A DNA stretch of 64,000 nucleotides. Origin: Protonemura montana. Taxonomy: Eukaryota; Arthropoda; Insecta; Plecoptera; Nemouridae. Positions 39,501 to 58,089 of this stretch are shown here, piece after piece; the first letter of the stretch is position 1; every line of letters begins with the position of its first letter. Under the pieces are notes generated by a model. It was not told the origin of the DNA. It ran no database searches and was given only the letters and a program-made list of their open reading frames with translations. Location of the stretch: positions 13,545,076-13,609,075 of the forward strand of contig OX387604.1 in assembly GCA_947568835.1 (NCBI GenBank), given 5' to 3'. A program made the position numbers and the translations under genes.

Positions 39501-41779
39501 GAACTTGGGTAAAACGCGAATTTTTTTGAGTTTCATTCATTACACTCAACGGTAACACTGCTTATGACAATAACAGAAATAAAATACTTTCCCCTGCAAA
39601 AATAACTCTCTTTGGAGAGAGTGATTTGTTGTTGGTGATATGTCTATGATTTGTCTCTGTGGAAGGAATGGTGACAGAGGATCTAAGCGTGTCATGCTTG
39701 CGTCTACAGTCTGTCTACAGGACACTCATGGGGTGGTAGTAACGGCGAGTGCTAGTTTATGGGAAGGGGCGCAATCACAGGTCTAAAATGCCGGACAGAT
39801 CAGAGCCTTGCTGGTTGTGGAAGGTTAACTAGGACATTTGATGAATGCTACTTTTATGGGTTTAAATGGATTTGCGGTTTACAATAAAAGGCAAACTTAC
39901 ATAATTTCACAATTCCAATAATATTCAATCGAGTTTTTTTTTACAGATCCAGCTAATCTAATACTGAGCTTAAACAACCCTAAGTTATTTGGCCTGTTGG
40001 CCTTCTGACTGGTTATATTTGCAATGACAGTGCCTAATGATTGATTATTGGTGTGATTATTGATTATTGATTGTGTTTAGCGACCCAATGTTTTGACAAC
40101 AGAACTGTGGCACTGATCTAAGTACCTAATGCAAGTAAATAGACCCCATGTACGAGTCCGTCTTCCGAGAGACGGCAACGGCAGTCCAGCATAACTTGTC
40201 TCAATGCTCTTGTGTCGAATCTCGTGGGAACCATTTTTCCAGTCCCTTAATTTTCCTAGAACACATATAAAATGTGAGTCAACGTTTCTTTAATATTTGT
40301 ATTTTCTTCAATGTTAGGTAATTTTGCTACGTAAATGAATGTTTCAGTTTTGTGTGTGCCCACGCCGATACATCGTTTTGATAATCGAATTTTGAACAGA
40401 GCTTATAAGCTTTCTTACATATGATTTTAAAGCACCTCCCCAGGCTAAGATAGTGAGCGAGAATAAGGATTAAACCTGTGCAAAAATCGTCAACTGTAAG
40501 TTGTTTACGTTCGGATTGATTGGAGTTAGTAAAATTCACATTTTAGCTTCCCGTAAACGATTACCTTCCAGCTATAGTAGACGAAGAGCTTTACCACTAC
40601 ATCACCGAGATAATTCAATGTTTATTTTTCCCCAGTTAATTTATAGGCGTGACGCCCATTAACGCATTGCTTGTAATAGTAAAAGGATTTAATTGAATAA
40701 AATGTCTCAAGATCCATTATTGATAATTCATTTTAAAACAATTTCTCGTCAAATTGCACGAACACTGAATGAATAAGTGAGCGATCATTTGTTGTCAGTC
40801 TGCCATATCTGTTTTAAAACAGATTTTAAAGCAAACTGCTAGGTTTCGAGAATCTTTAAGGTACAGTCTGTATTTATCATTATAAAGTAACGCAATCGCT
40901 GTTTATGAAGTAAAGTATATTACTATAAATAAATATCCTTTACCTCTTAAGTCCGACTTCAAAAAGTAATTCAATCGACAGGCTGACCTCAAGAAAGTAC
41001 CACTTTTAGCACCATTTGAATTCCCTGCGGGTTCCGGCGCGCACTCTGTGGAGGTCAACAAGAACTTTGATTGCTTCTAAACATCGCTTCTATATTTCAC
41101 TGACAGAGCGCTCCGCAGTCGTCACAACGTTTTGGAGTTTAGAAGAGATAACAATTTTTTTTTAAATCAGAACATACTAGAACATACATATCGATGTCGT
41201 GGTTAACCGTAAGCATACTTTTATTTCACATAAAAGTTGGTTTGGTGCCGCGCTGATTTTATATTTTTGACCCACTCGTAAGCACATGTAAAAACACTTG
41301 ATTTTTTACACACAGCGATACTTTTTAATTTTTATCTCAAAATTCCCTCACTGTCCCACTCTGAAACTTATAGAAAATGGAGTTTATACTTTTAACTATC
41401 AAAGAGATTTTTTTCAAAAACATAAAAAGAAGACTTTGAAATATAATAGGGATAGAAAAAATAAAAAGGGGGAAGGGGTACTTTTTGTATTTTTTAATAA
41501 ACGAAATTTATATTTTATGAAAAAAAATTTCAATAGCTTTAAAGTAATTTTTATTTGGAGTATTTTTTTTCTGATCTTTACTACAGCCGATGCAATTTGA
41601 GAAAAAAAAAGCGACGAGTGCACCCCAAAATCCAGTGCCGTCCCGCTGTTTCCGGGCCGTAGAGGGCGAACCATTTGACTCGGAGGCAAACAAAAAAATG
41701 TCTATTAAAAATGATGTGGTCACCATCGTACCAAATTTTATCCATTTCTAAGAAGTGACGGTCAATTTTCCAAAAAAAT
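36566..41779. other. No recognised gene
   Basis: AT-rich with few open frames. The exception is the GC-hexamer island at 38.56 kb, inside a 96-codon plus frame (38475-38765) with no known domain. About 39050-39200 has a distinct GC-richer segment with GT repeats that may belong to an unidentified dispersed repeat. Confidence 0.4.
38561..38603. repeat. GC-rich (ACGCCG)n hexamer island
   Basis: The longest of five such arrays: consecutive ACGCCG/CCGACG hexamers, then degenerate GAGCCGAAGCCG. One plus-strand frame reads APTPPTPPTPLEPKP. Confidence 0.7.
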
Positions 41780-42405
41780 TGGTTGAATTGACATGGAATA
41801 ACCCAATAGCAAAAGTAATAGGAAAACTGGGAAAATATAATTCTCCAGGATAAGATGATATTGCAAATAAATTTTTTTAAATTGCATATGAAATATTCCC
41901 GTATCTATAAGCATTTTCAAAATTTCAATAAACAACTTTCAAATCCCAAGACTGAAAAAACGCAATAGTAGTGCTAATCTCAAAGGGTGGTAACAAGGTA
42001 CTGGCCGAAAATTACAGGCCCATTAGCCTAACAAGCAGCATCTTTAAAATCTTCGTAACAATAATATTTAAACACATTAGAAAAATCCTAGGAGAAAGGG
42101 AAATACCACTACTGGCCCAACACGGGTTTAGATATGGGTTTTCCTATGACTCCCAGCTCACTGGGTTGACCCCAGAGCTGGCAGAAATAATCGGTAGAGA
42201 GGGATGATGCCATACTCCTAGACTTTGCAAAAGCGTTGGATGTTGTCCCACACCACATTTTGGTCCAATAGCTCGCTACGCTACAACAAGACACTGAAGT
42301 AGTTCGATGGGTAAGCAATTGGCTAACCGATAGGAAACAAATTTTCCAAAGAGCTCCCAGTAAACTCCGGAGTTCCACATGGGAGCGTACTCGGTCCATT
42401 ACTTT
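41780..42405 (+). mobile_element. Decayed LINE reverse-transcriptase fragment
   Basis: Conserved motifs of a Jockey/CR1-type reverse transcriptase appear in order: a degraded KSPGPDGI-like motif (NSPG, then a stop, then DDI, about 41840), ISKGGNKVLAENYRPISLTS (about 41971-42050), QHGFRYG with downstream Gln-Leu, the catalytic-motif region AILLDFAKALDVVPHH (motif A Asp present), SNWLTDRKQ, and finally SGVPHGSVLGPLL (about 42366-42404). Stops and frameshifts occur (for example TGA near 42206 and TAG near 42269). The FADD-type motif C is missing, so the copy is truncated at both ends and inactive. Confidence 0.85.
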
Positions 42406-44181
42406 AACCTTTAGCATACTGCAGCTGATCATTAGCCCCCAAACCGTAGTCACACTATGTTTTTACACGGTTTTTTGCAAACTTTGAAAACAAGAAATAC
42501 CACTCTGAATGAGAGGTTCAAAGGTAGCAATAGAGATGCCAAGATTACCTGACAGCGTTTTGAAGCTGAGCTGTATTAGACTACCGCAAGTTACATAGGT
42601 TAATGATACCCCGAGTTAGTTGTTGGACAAAAAAAATCTTGCTTAACATTTATTTTACAAAGCATTATGATTTATAAGCGCACACAGAATATATTTTTAC
42701 TGACATAATATAATTTGTTTTTGATTACAGATCTTTCGAGCATTCCAGCAGGTTTGTCAATTCTCCTCCAATACGAGATCCTAAACAGAGAAGAATATCA
42801 CACACCCCTGAAATCTAGTGTGACTAGCATAACTGTAAATAAACGGTTTTGATAAATGTGTGATATAAATAAAGCATACATTTTCTTGCAAAATCAATGC
42901 TCACATTTGAATTATCACTCACTCTTCAAACAACTTCCACCACTCAGAAACACTTTAGGCAAACAGTTGCATTGCCCAGCTGGGGGAGTGAAACATTCTC
43001 CATACATATCAGGATTTCTTAAATAAAAACCGTTTTCTTAGTTATTATTAAAACATTCTTTTTGAAGAAAACCTAATATTTGACGTCCCTCCCCCCCTTG
43101 CATTGTGACCACTAGTAATTTCCCAGTCAAGGTTCTTGTCTTAGAATATGAACACTGCATATACTATCTTTTAAATAATTCTTTCAATGAGGCAAATGAA
43201 ACATGGATCATTCTTGATCGAGTATTTGTACGAGTACGATAAATGCACAGCTATTAAAAAACCTAGAGATTTTAATTTACTTTAACATTCATATTTTATA
43301 TACTAGCTGGCGCTATTTTTAATCCATTATATTGTACGATTGGATTAACCAGTCCGTTGTTGGTTAATAAGCACCAATTTTATGAAAACAGAAACATCAT
43401 TATGGGACCAACATGTAATTGCATAGCAACCGAACGATACAAAAATGATTCAACAATGAATATCAACATTATAAAACGATGAATAAAAAATATGTTGCAA
43501 AACTGCCAAGAAGGCGCATATGTGTTTGTAGACAGTTTTCTTACATATCTAGGTAGCAGTAACCCAGTCCAGTCAGGAGCAAACCAAAGCAATATCAATT
43601 CACGATTGTGGTATAATCACTTGCCACACGTCACAGTATGAAGTGTCCAACCGCAGTTGTAACTAAGCGTGAACTTGGCACACCAACATCCACAAACTTT
43701 TTAGAGCAACCAAAGTCTTTGTACGGTAAGTCCCCAAGCTCCAATGTGTTCACAACTAAAAGATAAAGAGTTCAAGATGTAAGATACAGGGATTATATGA
43801 AATAAGATAAATATTCTCAGTGTTTTGCATACCTTCTTAGAATGTTAGAATTGGCCCTTCTCGGTGATCCAAAATATCTGGAAAGAGTATAAGGAAACAA
43901 TTGTGTATTTGGATTATCAAAGTGGTTCAGAGCCGTGGGTAGATATTGTAGTATCTAATGGATTTGCTCCGTTAGAACTGACTTGCGGTCCTAAAAAGAA
44001 CTGAAAAAGTCGCCGTTTCGTCGAAGTTGGCGCCTACATTATTAGGAATGAGTTCCTGAAAAATTTCACTAAAATGCCTTGTACATGTTTTGAACTATAG
44101 ACCCAGCAAAAAACATGCTTTTATTAGTTAATTAACACCCTGAGTGACGATTCAATTACATGGTATAAGATAGTTTGGTAT
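42406..44181. other. No recognised gene
   Basis: AT-rich sequence between the LINE fragment and the P element, with no exon of the KIAA0930 homologue detected. Confidence 0.5.
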
Positions 44182-44189
44182 GGTATAAG
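44182..44189. repeat. Left target-site duplication GGTATAAG
   Basis: Matches the 8 bp immediately right of the element (47430-47437). Confidence 0.8.
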
Positions 44190-44224
44190 CTTAGAGAAAA
44201 GAATACGGGTAGGGTAGAGTCGTA
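44190..44224 (+). repeat. P-element left terminal inverted repeat
   Basis: 35 bp, inverted copy at 47396-47430 with one mismatch (T/C near the inner end). Confidence 0.9.
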
Positions 44225-44698
44225 AAAGGATAGGGCGAGTTTCTGCCCGATAAAGGTTGGTGTTCTGGTATCACGCTAGGGCGTAGTATTCGACGGTGAC
44301 GCCAATCGTGATTGCTAGTAACTTTTTGACTACTTTATCGACGTGCCTGAGGCTAACTAAGAAATAAATTCTTTGGGTCGAGCCAAGTACATCTGGTGGG
44401 CTCGAAAGGTTTACTATTTTTAGAAACTCAGAATCACAAACAATCGTAATCTTTTTGCTTAGCAGACTAGCGAAATATAAGGCCCCGTTTTACCTACGTT
44501 TTCAAATACTAGCTGAGAGTGGTTTCGGTAAAAGCCACCTTTACTCACAATGCGTCAAAACGTACTCCACACATATTATTCATAAAACAGATATATTTAC
44601 TTATTTGTGAAGTCAATCTTATTCCCAACATTTGATGAATTCTGTTAACTGAATATGCACTTTGTTAAGGCCTTAATCTTGGTTTCAAGATGCTTTAG

Positions 44699-46507
44699 GC
44701 ATTTTCTGTGGCTGGCACAAATGTGTCTGGGGATGATATGTTGAAACTAGTGAAACAAAATGTCATAGCCCTATTTGAAGCGGGTGCGGTCGTTCGTGCT
44801 TTCACATGTGACCAGGGGCCGAACAACCAATCTCTAATGAACAAGTTGAATCTGGAGCTTGGCGAACAATTTTTCAAGCACCCAATTGGTCGTAAAATAT
44901 ATGCTCTTTACGACGTGCCACATTTGTTCAAAAGCATCAGAAACAATTTTATCAGCAAAGATTTCTTTGTCGCGCTAGACGGTGTTGTCCAGCAAGTGTC
45001 TTGGCTTGATGTGCGAGATGCTTATGTCATAGAAGGGATCAAACTTGGCTAGAGGCAATGCTAAGTTAAGCACTCGACACATTGCACCTAATAAATTTGA
45101 CAGAATGTCTGTGAAACTGGCTGTCCAAGCGCTCTCGGTTTCAACGGCGGCGTTGATAAACACGTTGATTGGGACCGGAGAGTTAAAATCGAGAACTGCG
45201 TCGTCCACTGTTAAATTCAGCATCCTCAATAATCTCTTTGACACACTGAACAGCTCGGTTATGTTGGTTTCGAACCCTTATAATTGTGCTATATCTAGGA
45301 AAAATCGGATTGCTCGGAACACTTTAGAAAATGCTCCTGAATTCATTGATACTTGGGTGGTGTGTAAGCGGACATCGAGGGACAGGCTTTATCCCCCTAG
45401 CTTAGTAGGGCTCAGAAATACCATCCGCGCCATCCTTGAATTGTGAAATGATTTGAAAGCAGAGAGTTATTATTTCCTCCTCACTGCTCGCTTGAACCAA
45501 GATCCCATCGAGTGTTTGTTTTCGATGATTCGAGCTCGTGGTGGACTTGATCGCAATCCAACGACTCGGCAGTTGATTCGCTTTTTGGTGGCCATCATTG
45601 CAATGCAGTTTATAAGAGTGTCGAAGTCATCGAACACAAATTGTAGGCAAGACAATGATGTCAACTTATTGACCATCATGCCGAGTTCAGAGGATACTGT
45701 TATCATTCCTGATAACGGAGAGGATTTCCTTGATACTGAGTGTCCAATTGAGATCATCGATCTTCCTGGCCACGATGAAGTTAAGAACTCCGTCGTTGAC
45801 ATTCCGACCATAACGAGAATCTATATCGGCTAGAGACTGACGAGTTGATAGACGAGACCGAGTTAAGTGAGGAGGATTTCATGGCCCATCAGTCAGTTTT
45901 TGACAAAAATTACAGCTCTGTTAACTTGCCAGGAATTGAATCTGACCCTGCCGCATATCTCGAGGCAAATGCAATTAGGTACTTTTCTGGCTATGTCGCA
46001 AGGATTTGCATCAAAAAGTTAAAATGTGATCAATGCCAAATCAACATGGTCAAACCAAATCAAGATCTGGAATTTTCTGACGAAATGTTGCTATTTTACA
46101 AGGCGTACATTAACAAAGACAAAGACGACTTGGGTGGGTTATGCCCCCCGACTAACATGATGACTGACGTTTCAAGACTTGCACTTCAAACCTACGTTAA
46201 TGTGACGCAACGAACATTTCATGAACCACGACTGATGGAAAGGATACTGGACGCAGTGATTCACGAGGTTAAATGTTTTTACCCTGACTGGCTCTCGGAC
46301 AGTCCCTGTCTTTCACATCGACAATTCGCTTTTCGTCACTTAATTTTAGTGAAAATCAGGAAAGAGTGTGGATGGACATCAAGGAAACTATGCGAGCCAA
46401 TGCCTCGGGCAAAGACACCAATAGATTCTCAGAAACTCTCTCGACCTAGGCAACATTATTCCCTTCCGAAAGCCGATCGGGCAAACCAAAAACTTAAAAA
46501 CTTATGA
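44699..46507 (+). pseudogene. P-element / THAP9-like transposase, N-terminally truncated and frameshifted
   Basis: An RNase H-like DDE-type DNA transposase that cuts and inserts its own element. The visible parts begin after a possible acceptor at 44698: FTCDQGPNNQSLMNKL (first catalytic-core region), then YDVPHLFKSIRNNF, the segment leading into the insertion domain. Next comes LNQDPIECLFSMIRARGG with NPT downstream, the C-terminal P-element signature, and then IRYFSGYVARICIKKLKCDQC. The frame changes near 45045 and again near 45834-45845, and TGA occurs at 45444-45446. No THAP zinc-finger region is found in the 475 bp between the left repeat and 44699. It cannot make an active protein without major changes, so mobility would need a source in trans. 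Confidence 0.88.
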
Positions 46508-47395
46508 CACACGTGAGTCCATGTGAGTCTTTCGTGCGTCCATGTCAGTGTCCACCACTTGTAAACCTTAATCGGTGTGGGGGCATCGTTCAGTGCACAA
46601 CTCACTCTTTCTCGCTGTTTATCAGTCAGTTTTACCCTGCCCTGTCGTTTTGACAAGTCAGTTGGATAAACAACACTAGTTCGCGTCGAATACCTGCTCG
46701 GAAGAAACAAAAGGAATTCCTTTTTCACCTTTGCCTCGGGCATACTTTATTTTTCCTGTACCTTGAGAAACTAATTCGCACTAATTTGTGACAGCAACTG
46801 AAGGGATCGGATTATTTCTGTTGATTATCTATTTCATAAGTCGCAATTTTATAGCATAAAACTTAAAATTAAAACGTCATCCACAAACCTACCAAAATGT
46901 TTCAGATTTAGATTTTTTTTAAACAATTAGTTGCAGAAAGAAAATACCGCAGTCAAAGATTAAATTCCACTTTTATAGCAAACGAGTAAAGAACCTGAAT
47001 GAACCTGATGATAAATATCTCTTAAGATTAAAAGTAACCATCGACAAGAATGAAATTGATTTCCTTGTTTCAAGTCTCTGAGTCCATGTAAACATTAGAG
47101 TTGATTTGGTGGTTTTGTGCTGCTAGTTTGGAACTGGTGAACAGAATGGTTGCTACCCGCTTCTAAAAATAGCACACCCTTTTCGCTACCTGGCAATCGC
47201 GATCCCGCCGACAGGCTCACAAATACCGCATTTCTGACATAGCCTGAGCTGAGTCGGTAAGGTAGTCATGTAGTTCCTAGGCAGTGCCACTAAAATCTCG
47301 CAATCGCTAGCTGCTGGCACCCCAAGCGACTGCTGCGATCATGGTGTGATGCCAAAGAAGGTCCAAAAAGTTGGCAGAAACTTTAACACAGACTG
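46508..47395. other. P-element 3' non-coding region
   Basis: No forward coding. The minus strand has a 95-codon ATG frame (46743-46456) of unknown meaning overlapping the end of the transposase remnant. It lies wholly within the element. Confidence 0.5.
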
Positions 47396-47430
47396 TACGG
47401 CTCTACCCTACCCGTATTCTTTTCTCTAAG
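47396..47430 (-). repeat. P-element right terminal inverted repeat
   Basis: Reverse complement of the left repeat with one mismatch. The last base overlaps the target duplication depending on how the boundary is drawn. Confidence 0.9.
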
Positions 47431-47437
47431 GTATAAG
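47430..47437. repeat. Right target-site duplication GGTATAAG
   Basis: Same 8 bp as 44182-44189. Confidence 0.8.
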
Positions 47438-47759
47438 GTTAAGGAAGGTTTGGACAGGTTTATCTCATTTGGATGAGATAAAGGCATCATCTTAAACGTA
47501 TACGCTTGCAACGTATGTATAAGTTTGCTTGAACGTATTAAGTGGATATACCTGGGTAGTTGAAACCTGGTACAAAAAATTTTAGTGTAATGTACCTGAA
47601 TTGGCACTCCTGGAATGAAGTCATGCAGCCGTCAATTAGAAAATGAGCTATTTTTTAGATTTTTTCAATTGGAAGTTTCAACGGTTGGTGTTCTTGACAC
47701 CGTACATGGACCCTTTTACGCACACCGGAGACTAACTTAAATTTTTCCCTCGTGTAATT

Positions 47760-47818
47760 TCAATTCAGGATACTACTGAAACAATTCACCTTCAGTCCCA
47801 AGGATAAAGTTTCCGATA
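47760..47818 (-). CDS. KIAA0930: Candidate terminal exon of the KIAA0930 homologue
   Basis: Acceptor GTAAAACAG|TATCGG lies 94 bp after exon 8. It is in phase and gives 19 further residues counting the codon split across the junction, then TGA, similar to the length of the human tail. The peptide does not clearly match, and a competing option joins an AG at about 47607 (GVPIQ). Whichever is right, the P element begins 320-480 bp downstream. Confidence 0.25.
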
Positions 47819-47912
47819 CTGTTTTACAGTAAGCAATAGACACCTTGATGGGAATGCAATTCTTAGCCTTGATACAATTGACTCATATTGAAACATCATA
47901 TTAAAGGTATAC

Positions 47913-54285
<6,373 letters not shown>

Positions 54286-54991
54286 TGTTGTGAATTCTAT
54301 GATGATATATTTCCTCTGCCAAAAATCCCAAAACCAAACCCAAAACGCACGAATCGCACGCGCACTATGCAAGCCCCGACTCAATTCTGACTCATGACCT
54401 CCATAATGACACTAAAGAACAGCCATCTTTATTCTAAACCTTCTAAATATTCCAAACAAGTGGGCGGGACTCTAAGCATTTAAAAGAAAACGATTGTAGC
54501 ACCAGCAAAGTTCACACATTTTAAATGTTTCTGAAATTCTTCGATATTTTTTCGAAGTTATCACCATATTCTTATACCTGATTTTTTATTACTAACCGCT
54601 CGAATATGCTTTTTTTCTGAGGACTAGAATGGCGCGGTGCATTTCAAATCAGGTGTGATTAAAGGATACCAGGGTTGTCAGGTCTATGCACTTACATGTA
54701 AGTGAGGAGGGTTACTGTATAAAAATAGATAAAAACTTTTAAATATACATTGTATACAAAAATGTTATTTTTTTATTTTTTTAAATTTTACTGCAGAATT
54801 TTTTTATCAATTAAAGAATCATCGCGCGTGGCGATATTAATTGAAAGTGAATGTGATAGTCTGGTCAGGCAACCCTGGCGAAGGCCCATCACAACTATGG
54901 CCGACAAACTTGCGATCCATATGTAAACTTTAACCTGAATTGCTTACTTAAACAGCTTTGAAAATATCGAATTATTTAGTTTACAGCAGAA
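54286..54991. promoter_or_regulatory. Putative bidirectional promoter between KIAA0930 homologue and centrin
   Basis: The two start codons face away from each other across 706 bp. Near the KIAA0930 side is GTGGGCGGGAC (about 54460), a GC-box-like site, and GCCATCTT (about 54422), a YY1-like site. Two CCAGGGTTG-type motifs in opposite orientation occur near 54670 and 54868. TATA boxes are not evident. Inference from arrangement and short motifs only. Confidence 0.4.
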
Positions 54992-57612
54992 ATGGTAATT
55001 ACCTTTCACGTTTTAACGAACAGTAACCAGAGGCATTTTTTATTGGTTTTATCAATCCAAAAGAGATAACCAAATAGGCACTAGTAGGTACCTACCACAT
55101 ACCTGTAACTGTCATCAATATGCTTTTCTAATAAACTTTGTTTCCTATATCTAGCAATATTACGTTTCAATTTTGCTGTGCAATATTTTTTTATTTTGTT
55201 TTGGATTACAATATTCTTATAAGGTTGTATGAAGAACACCTGCACTATAAATTGCTGTGAGACCAAAACGAGCTCTGTCCGCTCGTAGAATTCAGCACAG
55301 ATATTTTGGTGCAGCCAGCCTCTGTACAACCAGAATATTTCAGGCTTGTTATGCCGATTTGTAACAGAGCAACATACGGTTTCACGATTCAGGCCCTTCT
55401 TTTTGAACTGTTTAATAGGTGCCGTCCACAAAATATGTTTTTGAAAATAAATAAAAACTTCAAACATTTAAAGACTACAAATAAATCAAACTCAACTATT
55501 GCAATTCTATTCTATTGTTTTATTGCAATTACCTTTTGTGTTTAGGTAGTGAATATTTACTCTTCCATATCTGTTTTTATTTAATTGCACTGAGTAAATA
55601 GCTCTTCCTACAGAACACTACAGATACAACAAATCAATTTAATTTGGGTTCTTTATTTCCAACAGGCAACTCCCCAACCAAAGAAGCCTGTGATTCCCCC
55701 AGCAGCAACTACCATTGTAAGTGCAAGAAAGAAATCTGGCCCAAAATTTGAGCTATCTGAAGAACAGATATCCGATATCAAAGAAGCATTCGATTTGTTT
55801 GACTCCGAGGGCTCAGGCAAGATAGAGACTAGAGAACTGAAAGTTGCCATTAGAGCATTGGGCTTTGAACCCAAGAAAGAAGAAATTAAAAAAATGATAT
55901 CTGAACTTGACAAGGATTCAGGTGTGTCTCATTTTTTTTAAATATTTTTTTATCAGGATATTCCAAAATATATTTTAAAGTATTATTACCCTGTATTGAG
56001 AAACAAAATTTTTTGTTGTTACTTCCAGATACACTAACATTTGATGAGTTTCTGATGTTGATGTCCAAGAAAATGGCAGACAAGGATTCGAAAGAAGAAA
56101 TTCTTAAGGCTTTTCGCCTGTTTGACGATGACGATACGGGGAAAATATCGTTTAAGAATTTGAAAAGAGTAGCCGGAGAGCTTGGCGAGAACTTGACTGA
56201 TGAAGAACTGCTGGTAACATGTCAATAAATAATCAAATTTGAAAAGCTTGCAATGGGCAGAGTATTCAAATATGTGTACCTACCAAATCATGGAATCGAA
56301 CCCCGGTTGATCTCTGGGAATACCTGCTAAAGGTACCTGGGTTTGAATCCCCGATTGGATACAAATTATTTAGATGGTAGTAGGTAGCATTGATTTTTGA
56401 ATTAGTAAGTCATAGCAATAATGTTCTAACTTTCTGTAGAGCAAAGAAGACTCCAACAGTTGTTGGGTCACCCAATGGATGGCTGTATTTCTTAACGAAC
56501 CTCTAAATCAATCAATGATGTCCGCATCAATAAAGATTAATTCAGCTTAAACAAGTAAAAAACGTGGTAAATTTGCAAGAAATAACAAGATGCAATTTCT
56601 TTATACTCGATACAACGGTGACTGCATCACTGACCAACCAACATTTTTGTCGGTATTAGTTACAATTTTTCGCAAAGACATGTGAACGCTGAGACTCTAA
56701 ATAATTGTAAACGAAGTAGAAGAAGTGTTCATAGTGCTAATATACTTGCCACATCCAAGTCATTAAAAGTTTTAAAATTGTAATTTAATCAAAATTATCA
56801 GTCTAATATTTTAATTTGATCAGTGGCAGCAAATCTATGGCAAACCCATTCTAGAAGGTATTTGCTCAATGCATACAGCTTGGAGTTTTATTTGACTATT
56901 GTTATCCATCTGTATATCTTAAGCAAGATATTTCTTGCTCTCTCCGAGCCATATTTTCTAGTTAAAATAAATTTAACACTCGACAGAACACGTAATGATT
57001 GATAAATGATTTCTTTCCGAGGTTCTAGCTTTTCATTGTCAACCCGGCCTCAAGTATGGCTGCAGTATGCAGTATGCAGCCATAATTGGGTTGCAGTATG
57101 CTGGGTATACTCTTATAGTTTCTAAAGTCAGAGCAAATATCAGCTTCTTAACACATTTTTGGTGAGATTAAAATGTTTAAGCGTGATGGAATTCATTTTA
57201 CTCTTCTCATCTCACATTTCATTGATAAATTACTAGACTTGAAAATACCTGCAAATGAATCACAAACCAAACTCTAGACTCCAACTTGTTGTTGGCATAT
57301 TTCAAAACCAACAAAAAATTTGATCTTTGAATAATGTTGATGCCCTTATTCTTTACTGCAAAATTTTGCTTGGTAATCAATTTGTTAGTAAGAAACGAAT
57401 TAAATCCAGTGTTCAATACACTAAGTCTTACAAGGAAAAGCAATCTACAAAATGAAAGGTTTGGATTCCTTTCTTTATATTTTGATCTACAAGTCCGTAA
57501 AATGTAACCTTTTATGTTCCAGGAAATGCTTGAAGAAGCGGATCGTGATGGAGATGGCGAGATTAATCAAGAGGAATTCCTGCGAATTATGAAGAAAACC
57601 AGCCTGTACTAA
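54992..57612 (+). CDS. CETN2: Centrin (CETN1/2 type), complete four-exon gene
   Basis: Calmodulin-family EF-hand protein of centrioles and basal bodies, also part of the XPC repair and nuclear-pore complexes in animals. Exons: 54992-54994 (ATG only, inferred from a following GTAATT donor), 55666-55921, 56029-56213, 57523-57612; phases 0, 1, 0; 177 residues (human CETN2 has 172). After a Pro/Lys-rich N terminus come EF1 [15 protein letters not shown], a shortened EF2 ([12 protein letters not shown]), EF3 [14 protein letters not shown] and EF4 [16 protein letters not shown], ending MKKTSLY, the CETN1/2 C terminus. EF1, EF3 and EF4 keep good calcium ligands. EF2 is one residue short because of the exon 2/3 junction. 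The ATG-only exon is the least certain part. Confidence 0.92.
56214..57522. other. Centrin intron 3, with tRNA-like B boxes
   Basis: 1.3 kb intron. Near 56300-56360 there are RNA polymerase III B-box-like motifs on both strands (GGTTTGAATCC on plus, GGTTCGATTCC on minus) without a convincing A box or cloverleaf, perhaps an old SINE remnant. Confidence 0.3.
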
Positions 57613-57845
57613 TCAGTGTTAGCCGTTGTGGATACCAAAGCCAACTGTTTTATTAGTTTTATTACACATCCATATTTTAGAAGTCTATCTTGAGATTTGA
57701 ACTGCATTCAATTAGTTTAATATGTTTTGCTAGCTGAGAGGAAACCTACTTTTTCCCAATCCAAGTAAATGCATTTAGTTAATGATATAAGTAGAACAGG
57801 TCCTGCGTACATCGCACGAGCTTAGGGCCCCAAATTTCGGGGTGT

Positions 57846-57868
57846 GGGGGGGGGGGGGGGGGGGGGGG
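57846..57868. repeat. Poly-G tract (23 bp)
   Basis: Uninterrupted G run, about 235 bp past the centrin stop codon, within its likely 3' flank. Confidence 0.95.
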
Positions 57869-58089
57869 TGTCACCAGCAATTTGTTTTGAATTTGGTTGA
57901 ATTTGGAGCAAAAATTACTAGAACCATTGACTTGTTGGGTTTATGAAATAAGTGATTTTTTAAAATCCTTTTTTGTGAAGGATGAGAACGTTATGCTCAG
58001 ATCTAAAGCTTCTGCAGATGCTATTGTCAGTCTTATGTGTTACCTAAATTTAAATAGTAATGCAAATAGGGTGCCAAGAGGCTGTATTT

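Larger units (their letters stand above)
44190..47430 (+). mobile_element. P-superfamily DNA transposon, complete ends, internally decayed
   Basis: About 3.24 kb bounded by 35-bp terminal inverted repeats (44190-44224 and 47396-47430) that match at 34 of 35 positions; each begins CTTAGAGAAAAGAATACGGG. The sequence GGTATAAG flanks both ends (44182-44189 and 47430-47437). This is an 8-bp target duplication if the right end is set at 47429, or 7 bp if the ends are perfectly symmetric; 8 bp is usual for P elements. Inside is a transposase remnant (44699-46507), then about 0.9 kb without forward coding. The near-identical ends suggest recent insertion or mobilisation in trans. Confidence 0.9.

Noticed and set aside
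55653..55913. Minus-strand open frame opposite centrin exon 2
   Set aside because: Antisense shadow of the EF-hand coding sequence.
56290..56360. tRNA gene in centrin intron 3
   Set aside because: B-box-like motifs occur on both strands without an A box or a foldable cloverleaf.
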